DNA of 15,238 nt from Lachnospira sp. UBA5912 (GTDB lineage Bacteria; Bacillota; Clostridia; Lachnospirales; Lachnospiraceae). Every line of letters begins with the position of its first letter. Position 1 is the stretch's first letter. The notes below the pieces were generated by a model that worked only from the letters and a program-made list of their open reading frames with translations, searched no databases and was not told the origin of the DNA. The translations under genes were made by a program, and so were the position numbers. The stretch covers positions 1 to 15,238 of the forward strand of contig DJDY01000054.1 in assembly GCA_002435585.1 (NCBI GenBank). Reading direction: 5' to 3'. This document shows, piece after piece, positions 1 to 7,573 of this stretch.

Positions 1-884
1 TATCTCATACCGATAACGTCGGACGAAACGATTTCGTCGGTGTTGTAACCGAAAGATTCGTTGGAAGCAGCCTTCATAGCCGCGTTGATGGAATCTTTGG
101 TGATGTCCTTACCCTTAACAACTGCAACCAAAATAGTGGTCGAACCGGTGCAAGTGGGAACTCTCTGCGCAGAACCGATGAGTTTGCCGTTGAGTTCGGG
201 GATAACAAGACCGATTGCTTTAGCAGCACCCGTTGAGTTAGGAACGATGTTAGCAGCACCTGCTCTTGCACGTCTCATATCGCCTTTTCTGTGAGGACCG
301 TCAAGAATCATCTGATCGCCTGTGTAAGCATGAATTGTACACATAATACCTGACTCGATTGTAGCAAAGTCATTAAGAGCCTTAGCCATAGGAGCTAAGC
401 AGTTAGTTGTACAAGAAGCAGCTGAGATAATCTGATCATCTGCTGTAAGTGTTTCATGGTTTACATTGTAAACAATAGTCTTAAGATCGTTACCAGCTGG
501 AGCTGAAATAACAACCTTCTTAGCACCAGCATCGATATGAGCCTGTGCCTTAGCCTTAGATGTATAGAATCCTGAACACTCAAGAACTACATCAACACCA
601 ATCTCACCCCATGGGCAGTTATGTGCATCTGGTTCCTTGTAAATCTTGATTGTCTTTCCCTTTACTGTGATTGTACCAGCTTCATCATCAGCTGTAACCT
701 GGTCTTCTTCACCAAAGTTAACATATCTTCCCTGTGATGAATCATACTTTAAAAGATGAGCTAACATCTTAGGGCTTGTTAAATCGTTGATAGCAACAAC
801 CTCATAACCCTCTGCACCAAACATCTGTCTGAATGCAAGTCTACCGATACGTCCAAAACCATTAATCGCAACTTTTACTGACAT
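1..884 (-). CDS. gap: Glyceraldehyde-3-phosphate dehydrogenase, type I (3' end outside window)
   Basis: Glycolytic enzyme that oxidises glyceraldehyde 3-phosphate to 1,3-bisphosphoglycerate with NAD and phosphate, in the cytoplasm. The reading frame is open from the ATG at 882-884 to the window edge, giving 294 codons of a family usually about 335 residues long. The N-terminal dinucleotide-binding motif INGFGRIGR is at residues 7-15, and the catalytic motif [12 protein letters not shown] puts the nucleophilic Cys at about 158. An AGGAGG-type ribosome binding site lies at 892-898, and a promoter is upstream at 936-964. Codon use changes between about 230 and 300: the start-proximal part uses ACA for nearly all Thr and few C/G third positions, while the window-edge part uses ACC, ACG, TCC, TCG and CTC. 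The protein still reads as a normal GAPDH across the change. Family assignment is very secure; whether the distal part belongs to this genome is not. Confidence 0.95.
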   Translation of the reverse strand, partial: MSVKVAINGFGRIGRLAFRQMFGAEGYEVVAINDLTSPKMLAHLLKYDSSQGRYVNFGEEDQVTADDEAGTITVKGKTIKIYKEPDAHNCPWGEIGVDVVLECSGFYTSKAKAQAHIDAGAKKVVISAPAGNDLKTIVYNVNHETLTADDQIISAASCTTNCLAPMAKALNDFATIESGIMCTIHAYTGDQMILDGPHRKGDMRRARAGAANIVPNSTGAAKAIGLVIPELNGKLIGSAQRVPTCTGSTTILVAVVKGKDITKDSINAAMKAASNESFGYNTDEIVSSDVIGMR

Positions 885-935
885 AAAATAAATCCTCCTA
901 ATATAAAGATTGTTAATAAAAAATCAACTACAGAT

Positions 936-964
936 ATTCTACATAAACTAATTTAAAATATCAA
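936..964 (-). promoter_or_regulatory. Probable sigma-A-type promoter of gap
   Basis: On the minus strand TTGATA (959-964) is separated by 17 bases from TAGAAT (936-941). Transcription would start about 45 bases before the gap ATG. Spacing and hexamers fit the vegetative consensus well; the surroundings are AT-rich, so chance matches are possible. Confidence 0.5.
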
Positions 965-1024
965 GTGTTAATTACTATTTTTTACAAATTATTATATAAA
1001 ACGCCATAATATGATGTAATAATT

Positions 1025-1064
1025 AAAATTAAAAAGTCATTCGTACCTGAACAATATGACTTTT
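1025..1064 (-). terminator. Probable terminator after the Na/Pi cotransporter gene; copy 1 of a dispersed hairpin
   Basis: A 9-bp perfect inverted repeat (AAAAGTCAT, 1032-1040, against ATGACTTTT, 1056-1064) lies 35 bases past the stop of the minus-strand cotransporter gene. Read on the minus strand it is followed by a T-rich run, as expected of a Rho-independent terminator, although the stem is AT-rich. The same sequence, including most of the loop, recurs at 13193-13225. Confidence 0.5.
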
Positions 1065-1099
1065 AAGCCTGTAACATACCTGACATCAAAAATATAGAA

Positions 1100-2797
1100 T
1101 CAATTCTTCTGTGCAAGTTCTTCTAACACACAATCGGCTATATTGTTAGCGTGATCTGACATTCTCTCAAAATTAGACAATGTATCAAGGAATATTACAC
1201 CATTAGATGGCTTACACAAACCTGATGATAATCTTTCGATATGCTTATTTCTTAACTCTTCTTCCATATCGTCAACCTCATCTTCTATTCTGCACACATT
1301 CTCTGCTGCCACACGGCTCAGTTTTTCTCTTGCCTTGACTGCCTCTGAGAAGCTTGTAACAACCTTTTCATAAAGTGCTTTAAGTTCTTCCATGGCATGC
1401 TGTGAGAATGTTATGCCATTCTCTATTTTATATTTGGCCAGATCTGCCATATTCTCTGCATGGTCTGACACTCTTTCTATATCTATAATAGCATGGAAAA
1501 GATTATTAATCATAAGATGCTGTTCTTCTGTGATAGACAGATTGTTAACCTTTATAAGGTATTCTGTAAGATACTTTTCATACAGGTCAACCTTATGTTC
1601 TGTATCTATTACCTTGTCTATCATATCCTGGTCATTATTGATAACAGCCTTCGCCGAATATTTAATATTATCAAGAGCAAGGTTTCCCATAATAATAACC
1701 TCGCTTAAAGCTCTGTCAACAGCAACTGATGGCTGTTCTAATATTCTGTTATCAAAATGTCTTGCAAGTTCAGCCGCATAACTGTCACTTGCCTCAAGTG
1801 TGGCATTCTCCTCATCCTGTGACTTTTCTCTTATTATCATGCCTGAAAGCTTAACAAGTAAACCGCCAAATGGCATCATAATCGTTGTACATATAATATT
1901 AAAAAATGTATGGAAAAGCGAAATTTCTACACTTGTTATGTTATGTGACGCAAGTGCCGGTCTTACCATGAACAATATAAAAGCGCCAGTTCCGAATATA
2001 ACAGCACCAGCTATATTAAACAAAAGATGCATACATGCTGCTCTTTTAGCGTTACGTGTAGTTCCTGCACTTGATATGATTGCAGTCACACACGAACCGA
2101 TATTCTGTCCTAATGTTATAAATACAGCTGCATTAGTTGTAACAACACCATTAATAGCAAGTGTCTGAAGTATACCAACGGATGCAGATGAACTCTGCAG
2201 AAGCGCTGTAACAACAATACCTATAAGTATTCCTAACAAAGGATTATTTCCTACAACTTCAAATGCTTTTGAAAAAATCGGAGCATCAGTATATGGTGAT
2301 ATGGACTGTGACATAAAGCTTAATCCTAAGAACAAAAGACCTATACCAACTATGATTTCTCCTGCCATTTTCTTCTTTGGTTTCTTACTAAATAATACTA
2401 AAATCGCGCCAATACCAACAAGCAATGGTGCATAAAACTCTGGCTTTAACACTTTAACTGCATCACCTAACTGCCCAAGTGAAACAATCCATGCTGTAAT
2501 GGTTGTACCTATATTAGCACCCATTATAACTCCGACTGCCTGGACAAGTGTCATAAGCCCCGCATTAACGAAACCTACAACCATGACTGTAGTAGCACCA
2601 CTACTCTGAATAATCGCAGTTATAAATGCTCCTACCAGAACCGCCAGTAATCTGTTTCTGGTCAGATACCCAATAAGCTGTTTCATCTTACTTCCAGCTG
2701 ACTTCTGCATACCATCGGCCATAATGTTCATTCCATAAAGGAACATACCTATGCCGCCTGCAAACATAAACAAATTGCCAACTAAATCAATATCCAC
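1100..2797 (-). CDS. Na+/phosphate cotransporter (NptA/YjbB type) with C-terminal PhoU-like domain
   Basis: Membrane transporter of the Na/Pi cotransporter family, expected to couple sodium to inorganic phosphate movement. The 565-residue protein has two homologous membrane halves. Each carries the family's QSS signature (QSSGATT at about 64-70, QSSSASV at about 201-207), and each is followed by a GxNIG motif (about 93-97 and 230-234). After the last membrane segments near residue 320 comes a soluble helical region (about 350-550) resembling PhoU, which in this family probably responds to phosphate status. The start codon is GTG at 2795-2797, chosen because AGGAG lies 7-8 bases upstream (2805-2810) and the protein begins at the usual point. 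It stands alone, divergent from the PHP gene, with its own promoter and terminator. No pst or phoR genes are nearby. Direction of transport cannot be read from sequence. Confidence 0.92.
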   Translation of the reverse strand: MDIDLVGNLFMFAGGIGMFLYGMNIMADGMQKSAGSKMKQLIGYLTRNRLLAVLVGAFITAIIQSSGATTVMVVGFVNAGLMTLVQAVGVIMGANIGTTITAWIVSLGQLGDAVKVLKPEFYAPLLVGIGAILVLFSKKPKKKMAGEIIVGIGLLFLGLSFMSQSISPYTDAPIFSKAFEVVGNNPLLGILIGIVVTALLQSSSASVGILQTLAINGVVTTNAAVFITLGQNIGSCVTAIISSAGTTRNAKRAACMHLLFNIAGAVIFGTGAFILFMVRPALASHNITSVEISLFHTFFNIICTTIMMPFGGLLVKLSGMIIREKSQDEENATLEASDSYAAELARHFDNRILEQPSVAVDRALSEVIIMGNLALDNIKYSAKAVINNDQDMIDKVIDTEHKVDLYEKYLTEYLIKVNNLSITEEQHLMINNLFHAIIDIERVSDHAENMADLAKYKIENGITFSQHAMEELKALYEKVVTSFSEAVKAREKLSRVAAENVCRIEDEVDDMEEELRNKHIERLSSGLCKPSNGVIFLDTLSNFERMSDHANNIADCVLEELAQKN

Positions 2798-2837
2798 TTT
2801 TTTCTCCTGTCCTGCACATATATAATATTGCTTTACT

Positions 2838-2866
2838 TTATAAAATCAATGTGCATTTTGTGTAAA
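2838..2866 (-). promoter_or_regulatory. Probable sigma-A-type promoter of the Na/Pi cotransporter gene
   Basis: On the minus strand TTTACA (2861-2866) is 17 bases from TTATAA (2838-2843), about 40 bases before the GTG start. A second possible pair (TTGATT with TATTAT) overlaps it closer to the gene, so the exact start site is uncertain. Confidence 0.35.
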
Positions 2867-3219
2867 GAATGTAAAATTACGTTTACATAATAACAATCAC
2901 AAGCAATATTTTCAAGAGTTTTAGATATAATATCATATCTTTTCACAATGTATTTTATCAGGAACATTTACAAAAATGGTATAGCACAGAGTTATCATAT
3001 GCTATATTGTTGTGTATACAGACTGTTATTCAACAGTTTAATAATATTGATTTCATGGCACTTAAACCAAAGTTACTTATAAGGCTTATTTATTGCCAGG
3101 CAGCTGACATTACCTGAATATTATATACACCTGACACCTGGTTTGTATGCTTATAGTTTGTGCATGTGCGCATCAGGTACAGACTTATCATAACACAATG
3201 CGCAGAAATGAGGCTTACT
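2867..3219. other. Intergenic region between two divergent genes
   Basis: About 350 bases without a convincing gene. Two short inverted repeats are visible: TATAGCA (2980-2986) against TGCTATA (3000-3006) with a 13-base loop, and ACTGTT (3022-3027) against AACAGT (3032-3037) with a 4-base loop. Either could be a regulator site, but nothing identifies one. I found no convincing promoter for the downstream PHP gene. Confidence 0.4.
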
Positions 3220-4050
3220 ATGTTTTCAAACAATTATCAAGGCAGACTTTCTGACTATCATCTGCATACTTCTTTTTCTTCCGATTCAGAAAATCCACCA
3301 GAAAATGTTATTAAGAAAGCCATAGAACTTGGACTTCAATCCATCTGTTTTACTGACCATAATGATTTTGATTATCCTCCTGAAAATGGCGAAGTTATGT
3401 TTATGCTGGATTATGACCACTACATAGATACTATAACCACACTCAAAGAAAAATATTCACGTGTTATAGATATAAATATCGGTGTGGAGCAAGGTCTTAT
3501 GCCATCTGTTGCCAAGCTTGTCAATGAATACGACAGGGCATCTGTCCTTGATTTCATCATTGGCTCCTCACATCTTATATATGGCGATGACCCATACTAC
3601 GAAGAATTCTGGCAGGACATATCTGCAAAGGATGGTATAACAAGATATTATCAGGGCATCATTGACTCTGTTAAGGTATGTGATAATTTCGATGTTTATG
3701 GACATCTCGACTACATTATAAGATATGCACCTGGTAAGGATGCTACATATAACTGGAAAGATTATTACGATTATATAGACACTATACTGCGCATGCTTAT
3801 AGAAAGAGGAAAAGGCATAGAAATCAATACTGCCGGTCTTAAATATGGTCTTAAGAACCCTAACCCTTGTCCCGATATAATCAAAAGATATCACGAACTT
3901 GGTGGAGACATCATCACCACAGGCTCTGATGCACATAGTACAGAATACGTTGGATACCAGTTTGACATTATTAAAGATATTCTTACCGATTGTGGCTTTA
4001 AATATTATACTATATTTAAAAAAAGAAAACCTGAGTTTATCAGATTATAA
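3220..4050 (+). CDS. PHP-domain phosphoesterase, histidinol-phosphatase (HisK/HisJ) family
   Basis: Predicted metal-dependent phosphoesterase of the polymerase-and-histidinol-phosphatase superfamily. Members of this subfamily dephosphorylate histidinol phosphate in histidine synthesis, but many paralogues act on other phosphoesters. From the chosen ATG the protein has 276 residues. Metal-ligand motifs appear in the usual order: DYHLHT (His14, His16), FTDHND (Asp46, His47), GVEQG (Glu90), SSH (His118), GHLDY (His162) and GSDAH (Asp237, His239). The frame is open from an ATG at 3160, but that start has no ribosome binding site and adds 20 atypical residues. The ATG at 3220 has GAGG six bases upstream and places the HxH motif at the usual distance. 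No other histidine genes are nearby, so the substrate is unproven. It is convergent with the cysteine desulfurase gene. Confidence 0.85.
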   Translation: MFSNNYQGRLSDYHLHTSFSSDSENPPENVIKKAIELGLQSICFTDHNDFDYPPENGEVMFMLDYDHYIDTITTLKEKYSRVIDINIGVEQGLMPSVAKLVNEYDRASVLDFIIGSSHLIYGDDPYYEEFWQDISAKDGITRYYQGIIDSVKVCDNFDVYGHLDYIIRYAPGKDATYNWKDYYDYIDTILRMLIERGKGIEINTAGLKYGLKNPNPCPDIIKRYHELGGDIITTGSDAHSTEYVGYQFDIIKDILTDCGFKYYTIFKKRKPEFIRL

Positions 4051-4214
4051 TATTATAATATAATATATACATATATAATTTATGCATATATTATGCCATG
4101 GGCGAAAGCAGCTGTCGCATTAGTTATTATTTATACAACATATAGATTAACTGAAAATATATATGCAATTTTTCTTATTGCGACACTCCTTAGCCCCGGC
4201 ATCATAATATAATA
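4051..4214. repeat. Nested imperfect inverted repeat between convergent genes
   Basis: The two arms, about 4088-4119 and 4179-4210, pair in several blocks: ATATTATG with CATAATAT (outer 8 bp), GGGC (4100-4103) with GCCC (4193-4196), and TGTCGCA (4113-4119) with TGCGACA (4179-4185). A small extra hairpin (GCAAT/ATTGC, 4165-4181) sits at the inner edge. Runs of alternating TAAT/ATTA flank both sides and reach both stop codons. It may serve as a bidirectional terminator, or be a small insertion element; I cannot tell which. Confidence 0.5.
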
Positions 4215-5396
4215 TTATATTATATTACCAACTGTATTTCTTAACTCCATTACCGCCTTTTTTATACATTCCACACAATAATCACACTCTCTTTTCGTAA
4301 GTCCTCTTCCAGTTGTCAGCCTGATAGATGCCTGCGCTGATTCATCATCAAGTCCTATAGCCTTTAACACATGTGAAGGTCCTGATGAATTGCCATGACA
4401 TGCAGAACCAGCCGATACGCATATTCCATCCTTATCAAGCATAATTACAAGCTCCCCTCCATTAACACCTTTAAACCTGAAGTTCATATTGCCTGATATT
4501 CTGTTTATGTTATCTCCGTTAAGAGCTGAATCTTTTATCTCTCTTAAAATTCTGTTTGTTATATATGCTTTTGTTCTGTTTTCTGCCTGTATTCTCATAT
4601 TAAGATTCTTACATGCAGCCTCTGCTGCTGTTGCAAGCCCCATTATTCCGGCAACATTTTCAGTACCTGAACGTCTGCCTTTTTCCTGACCACCACCACA
4701 TATATATGGCTTGATATTTCCATCTTTGGCATATAAGAATCCAACGCCTTTTGCTCCTCCTATCTTATGTGCGCTTACACTAAGATAGTCCACTCCCAAC
4801 TCATTAACATTTACCGGTATATGTCCATAAGCTGCAACCGCATCTGTATGAACCGGTATTCCATATTCTGCCGCAATATTGCATACACTTTTTACAGGCT
4901 GTATTGTTCCTATTTCATTGTTTACAAGCATTACAGATATAAGCTTTGTATCATTGCGGATTTTGGACACAAGATCATTAAGATTAATAATGCCGTTGGG
5001 ATACACTCTGATATAATCAATATCATATCCACGTTTCTTTAGTTGTTCACACTTATTAATAATAGCAGGATGTTCTATAGAACTTACTATGATATGAGCT
5101 TTTCCTTTATGTCTGTTGTATGTCTGATTTTTACATATTTTATCTTCTGCTTCTACTGCCGACTCTAACACCCAGTTATCACTTTCTGTTCCACCTGACG
5201 TAAAAAATATATCATCTGTTCTTGCTCCTATCGTTTCTGCCACCATTTTTCTTGCTTTTTCAATGGCTATTTTATTCATTCTCCCAATCTTATATATAGA
5301 AGACGGATTGCCATAATTATCCATCATATAATTCATCATAACATCACGTACTTCTGGAAGGAGCGGAGTTGTAGCTGCATTATCAAGATATAACAT
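4215..5396 (-). CDS. Cysteine desulfurase (NifS/IscS family), with atypical active-site residues
   Basis: PLP-dependent enzyme that takes sulfur from cysteine as an enzyme-bound persulfide for Fe-S clusters or thio-modified tRNA. The 393-residue protein starts YLDNAATTP, and has the PLP-lysine motif SAHKIGG (Lys about 211), the RRSGTEN motif (about 241-247) and the catalytic loop SAGSACHGNSSGPSH (Cys about 333). Family members usually have HxDAVQ before the lysine; here it reads HTDAVAAYG, so the conserved Gln that contacts PLP is replaced by Ala. A His follows the catalytic Cys. The frame extends to a GTG at 5426. I chose the ATG at 5394-5396 because family proteins begin just there and AAAGAG precedes it; the ribosome binding site is weak for all candidates. 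No iscU, sufU or thiI lies alongside, so its partner is unknown. Confidence 0.88.
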   Translation of the reverse strand: MLYLDNAATTPLLPEVRDVMMNYMMDNYGNPSSIYKIGRMNKIAIEKARKMVAETIGARTDDIFFTSGGTESDNWVLESAVEAEDKICKNQTYNRHKGKAHIIVSSIEHPAIINKCEQLKKRGYDIDYIRVYPNGIINLNDLVSKIRNDTKLISVMLVNNEIGTIQPVKSVCNIAAEYGIPVHTDAVAAYGHIPVNVNELGVDYLSVSAHKIGGAKGVGFLYAKDGNIKPYICGGGQEKGRRSGTENVAGIMGLATAAEAACKNLNMRIQAENRTKAYITNRILREIKDSALNGDNINRISGNMNFRFKGVNGGELVIMLDKDGICVSAGSACHGNSSGPSHVLKAIGLDDESAQASIRLTTGRGLTKRECDYCVECIKKAVMELRNTVGNII

Positions 5397-5444
5397 AACA
5401 CTCTTTCTGTGCATATGTAATCGCACTTTTCCAATATACTTATA

Positions 5445-5471
5445 ATATTATATTCAGAAACAGCATATTAT
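5445..5471 (+). promoter_or_regulatory. Possible sigma-E-like (sporulation) promoter of the spoVB-like gene
   Basis: ATA (5445-5447), 16 bases, then CATATTAT (5464-5471) fits the sigma-E pattern ATA-N16-18-CATAnnnT. In Bacillus subtilis spoVB is under sigma-E, which is why I looked for this pattern. The motif is short and the DNA AT-rich, so this is tentative. Confidence 0.28.
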
Positions 5472-5476
5472 GTTAA
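5447..5476 (-). promoter_or_regulatory. Probable sigma-A-type promoter of the cysteine desulfurase gene
   Basis: On the minus strand TTAACA (5471-5476, one mismatch to consensus) is 18 bases from a perfect TATAAT (5447-5452), leaving a leader of about 45 bases before the chosen ATG. It overlaps the proposed plus-strand promoter of the spoVB-like gene. Confidence 0.5.
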
Positions 5477-5511
5477 AAATCTCATAAATAAAGTCTGAAT
5501 CAGGAGGCTCT

Positions 5512-7110
5512 ATGAATAATCGTATAAACAGCTCCATTAATTCCATAAAAACCCCGCTTATACAAGGAACTATCATTCTGACACTTGCCGGACTTTTCTG
5601 CCGCATACTCGGATTTTATTACAGAATATTCCTAAACTCGCATATTGGTGCTTATGGTATGGGAATGCTTCAGCTTATTATGCCATTATGTGGTATAGCT
5701 TTCTCTATATGCATATATGGTTTTAATTCTGCAATATCCAGATATACAGCCGCCACAAACCAGAGCTTAAGACCTCTTATATCAGGAATATGTCTTTCTT
5801 TTCCCTTATCAATCATATTTTCAGCAATATGCTATATATATGCCGGGGCCATAGCTGAACGTATTATGTTAAACGCAGACTGCGCTGCACTAATCAGGAT
5901 TATCGTAATAAGCATTCCGTTATCGGCATTACATGGCTGTATATGCGGATATTATTACGGATGCAAATCTACAGTAATTCCTGCAATATCACAGATAATC
6001 GAACAGCTTGTAAGAATCATTGGCGTTATTATATATTATTATATTTTTATACACAGTTCAGACAGAACGCTTAACATTAAAGATGCAATATATGGGAACA
6101 TATTTGGGGAGCTTTCTGCCGTTATATTCTGTATTATACTATTGTATATCCAGAAAATAAGGCATAAGCAAACAGCTGCTTTAATACCGCAGCTTATTAC
6201 ATTTCGCATTAAAAATATATATAAATCCATAAAAAATATAGCTATATATGCTATTCCGCTTAATCTGAACAGTCTTCTTATACACCTTCTTGAAAGCGGG
6301 GAAGCTATTCTTATACCAGCTGAGCTTATGCTGTATGGCATGAATAATGAAAATGCTGTAAGCATCTATGGAATAATCGCTGGTATGACTATCCCTCTTA
6401 TAATGTTTCCTGGTGCAATAACGAATTCTCTTGCCGTCATGCTTGTTCCAAAGATATCCGAAGACAGTTCATCTAACAGAGCTGCCAATATAACCAGCAC
6501 AATATCTTATACTATCACCATATGTATGCATCTTGGGATCATGTGTTCTGTTATGTTTGTACTATACATAAGCCGCCTTGGTGCTATCATATTTAATCAG
6601 CCCGATGTATATACATACACCATTACACTTGCTTATGTTTGTCCTTTTTTATACCTCAAGGTCAGTTTATCCAGCATCTTAAACGGAATAAACAAAACCG
6701 CATTCACATGTGCCTCAAACATAACCGGACTTATAATACGTATAGGCTCTCTCATCCTGTTAGTGCCACATATAGGTATACATGGATATCTGTATGGTCT
6801 TATAATAAGCAATATTGTAGTATGTATGCAAAACTACATAAAACTTTATATTATATACCATTTTCCAGTGAACATAATAAATAACATAATCTGTCCGCTA
6901 AGCATAAGCATAATATCTGTTGCGTTTGTTCTTATAGCAGAAAAGACAGCATATATACTGCTGCCTTCTCTGTCATACAACATTCACTACACCATGAATC
7001 TTTTGATTAAACTTATAGCTTCATGTATTATATATGTTGTCATATTTATTATTATGTATTTGTCCGATTATCGTGTTTTATCCTCAGATCATCATAATAA
7101 AGGTGCCTGA
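5512..7110 (+). CDS. spoVB: SpoVB-like lipid/polysaccharide flippase (MOP superfamily)
   Basis: Predicted multi-pass membrane flippase of the MOP (MATE/MurJ/Wzx) superfamily. The SpoVB branch is needed for spore cortex synthesis in Bacillus and is thought to move lipid-linked peptidoglycan precursor. The 532 residues (B. subtilis SpoVB is about 518) are almost entirely hydrophobic segments, consistent with about 14 membrane helices. The N-terminus matches the branch: an amphipathic start, then LAGLFCRILGFYYRIFL, and IGAYGMGMLQL at about 48-58. The start ATG follows a perfect AGGAGG (5502-5507). Ile is very often encoded by ATA. The 3' end overlaps the opposite small gene by 19 bases, and its terminator lies inside that gene. 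Assignment to SpoVB rather than another polysaccharide flippase is likely but not certain. Confidence 0.78.
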   Translation: MNNRINSSINSIKTPLIQGTIILTLAGLFCRILGFYYRIFLNSHIGAYGMGMLQLIMPLCGIAFSICIYGFNSAISRYTAATNQSLRPLISGICLSFPLSIIFSAICYIYAGAIAERIMLNADCAALIRIIVISIPLSALHGCICGYYYGCKSTVIPAISQIIEQLVRIIGVIIYYYIFIHSSDRTLNIKDAIYGNIFGELSAVIFCIILLYIQKIRHKQTAALIPQLITFRIKNIYKSIKNIAIYAIPLNLNSLLIHLLESGEAILIPAELMLYGMNNENAVSIYGIIAGMTIPLIMFPGAITNSLAVMLVPKISEDSSSNRAANITSTISYTITICMHLGIMCSVMFVLYISRLGAIIFNQPDVYTYTITLAYVCPFLYLKVSLSSILNGINKTAFTCASNITGLIIRIGSLILLVPHIGIHGYLYGLIISNIVVCMQNYIKLYIIYHFPVNIINNIICPLSISIISVAFVLIAEKTAYILLPSLSYNIHYTMNLLIKLIASCIIYVVIFIIMYLSDYRVLSSDHHNKGA

Positions 7111-7400
7111 TTGATGGATGGGGCATTGTCCCATTCATCTTTTCTGTCATCATACATCTTTTGTATCCACTCTATAGCTTCTTTTCTTCCTTCTTCAGAA
7201 TATTCGAACTCTTTCTTTGTTATATCATCAGGATTAACAGCCGTCGAAGCATATGGTCCTCTCCATACAAGTGCATTAAGAACAAAATCTGGTTTTTTCC
7301 CTGTTCTTTTAATCATATATCTCATACCATTATGATCTCCGCTGTACACTCCGCCATACGAAAAAAAGTTGAATGGAAGAATCTGTTTTTCATCTATCAA
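7092..7400 (-). CDS. Small conserved-looking hypothetical protein, 102 residues
   Basis: I recall similar short Lachnospiraceae proteins but know no function or domain name. The protein is soluble and charged, with no signal peptide, membrane segment or cysteine. Its N-terminal half is rich in Gly and aromatics (SYGGVYSGDHNGMRYMIKR) and includes VWRGPYAS. The C-terminal half looks helical (EEGRKEAIEWIQKMYDDRK) and ends DEWDNAPS plus a short tail. The start is TTG at 7398-7400: an in-frame stop lies shortly upstream, no in-frame ATG occurs before residue 26, and GAGGT (7408-7412) sits 7 bases before the TTG. It is convergent with the spoVB-like gene and overlaps it by 19 bases. Phased repeats lie upstream of its promoter. 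Confidence 0.75.
   Translation of the reverse strand: MIDEKQILPFNFFSYGGVYSGDHNGMRYMIKRTGKKPDFVLNALVWRGPYASTAVNPDDITKKEFEYSEEGRKEAIEWIQKMYDDRKDEWDNAPSINQAPLL
7113..7143 (+). terminator. Rho-independent terminator of the spoVB-like gene, inside the opposite coding region
   Basis: GATGGATGGG (7113-7122) pairs with CCCATTCATC (7130-7139): ten base pairs with one G-U and a 7-base loop, followed by TTTTCT. It begins two bases after the spoVB stop codon and lies wholly within the antisense 102-residue gene, in the codons for its EWDNAPSI region. Confidence 0.7.
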
Positions 7401-7420
7401 TTGACTGACCTCTTCTCATA

Positions 7421-7449
7421 ATTATATAACACAATAGCTCTTTATTTAA
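7421..7449 (-). promoter_or_regulatory. Possible promoter of the 102-residue protein gene
   Basis: A perfect TATAAT on the minus strand (7421-7426) stands about 20 bases before the TTG start, with a poor -35 (TTAAAT, 7444-7449) 17 bases further up. A weak -35 would fit a promoter that needs an activator. Confidence 0.35.
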
Positions 7450-7458
7450 TTGTCTTAT

Positions 7459-7536
7459 CGTACACCATCATCTTTATATCCGTACACCATTTTGCCATTG
7501 AAATACATAGAAATACGTGGATTTTTGTGGGGTACG
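7459..7536. repeat. Two direct CGTACACCAT repeats 22 bp apart, plus an inverted near-copy
   Basis: CGTACACCAT occurs exactly at 7459-7468 and 7481-7490. An inverted copy with two mismatches (GTGGGGTACG) is at 7527-7536. GAAATAC is also repeated 10 bp apart (7500-7506 and 7510-7516). The 22-bp period is about two helical turns, which suits a protein binding one DNA face upstream of the small gene's promoter. The role is inferred only. Confidence 0.45.
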
Positions 7537-7573
7537 CATATTTTACTATACCTGTAAAAACGTGATAAACGCC

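Noticed and set aside
61..294. Plus-strand open frame of 77 codons
   Set aside because: It lies antisense to gap, whose frame encodes a clear GAPDH; the peptide resembles no protein and has no ribosome binding site.
1392..2168. Plus-strand open frames opposite the Na/Pi cotransporter gene
   Set aside because: They are antisense to a well-supported gene and have no ribosome binding sites or recognisable product.
3160..3219. Longer N-terminus for the PHP protein
   Set aside because: The upstream ATG has no ribosome binding site and the added residues are atypical for the family.
7455..7508. 17-codon minus-strand frame MYFNGKMVYGYKDDGVR
   Set aside because: It looks protein-like, but has no ribosome binding site and its apparent sense comes from the repeated CGTACACCAT, whose 22-base period breaks frame.
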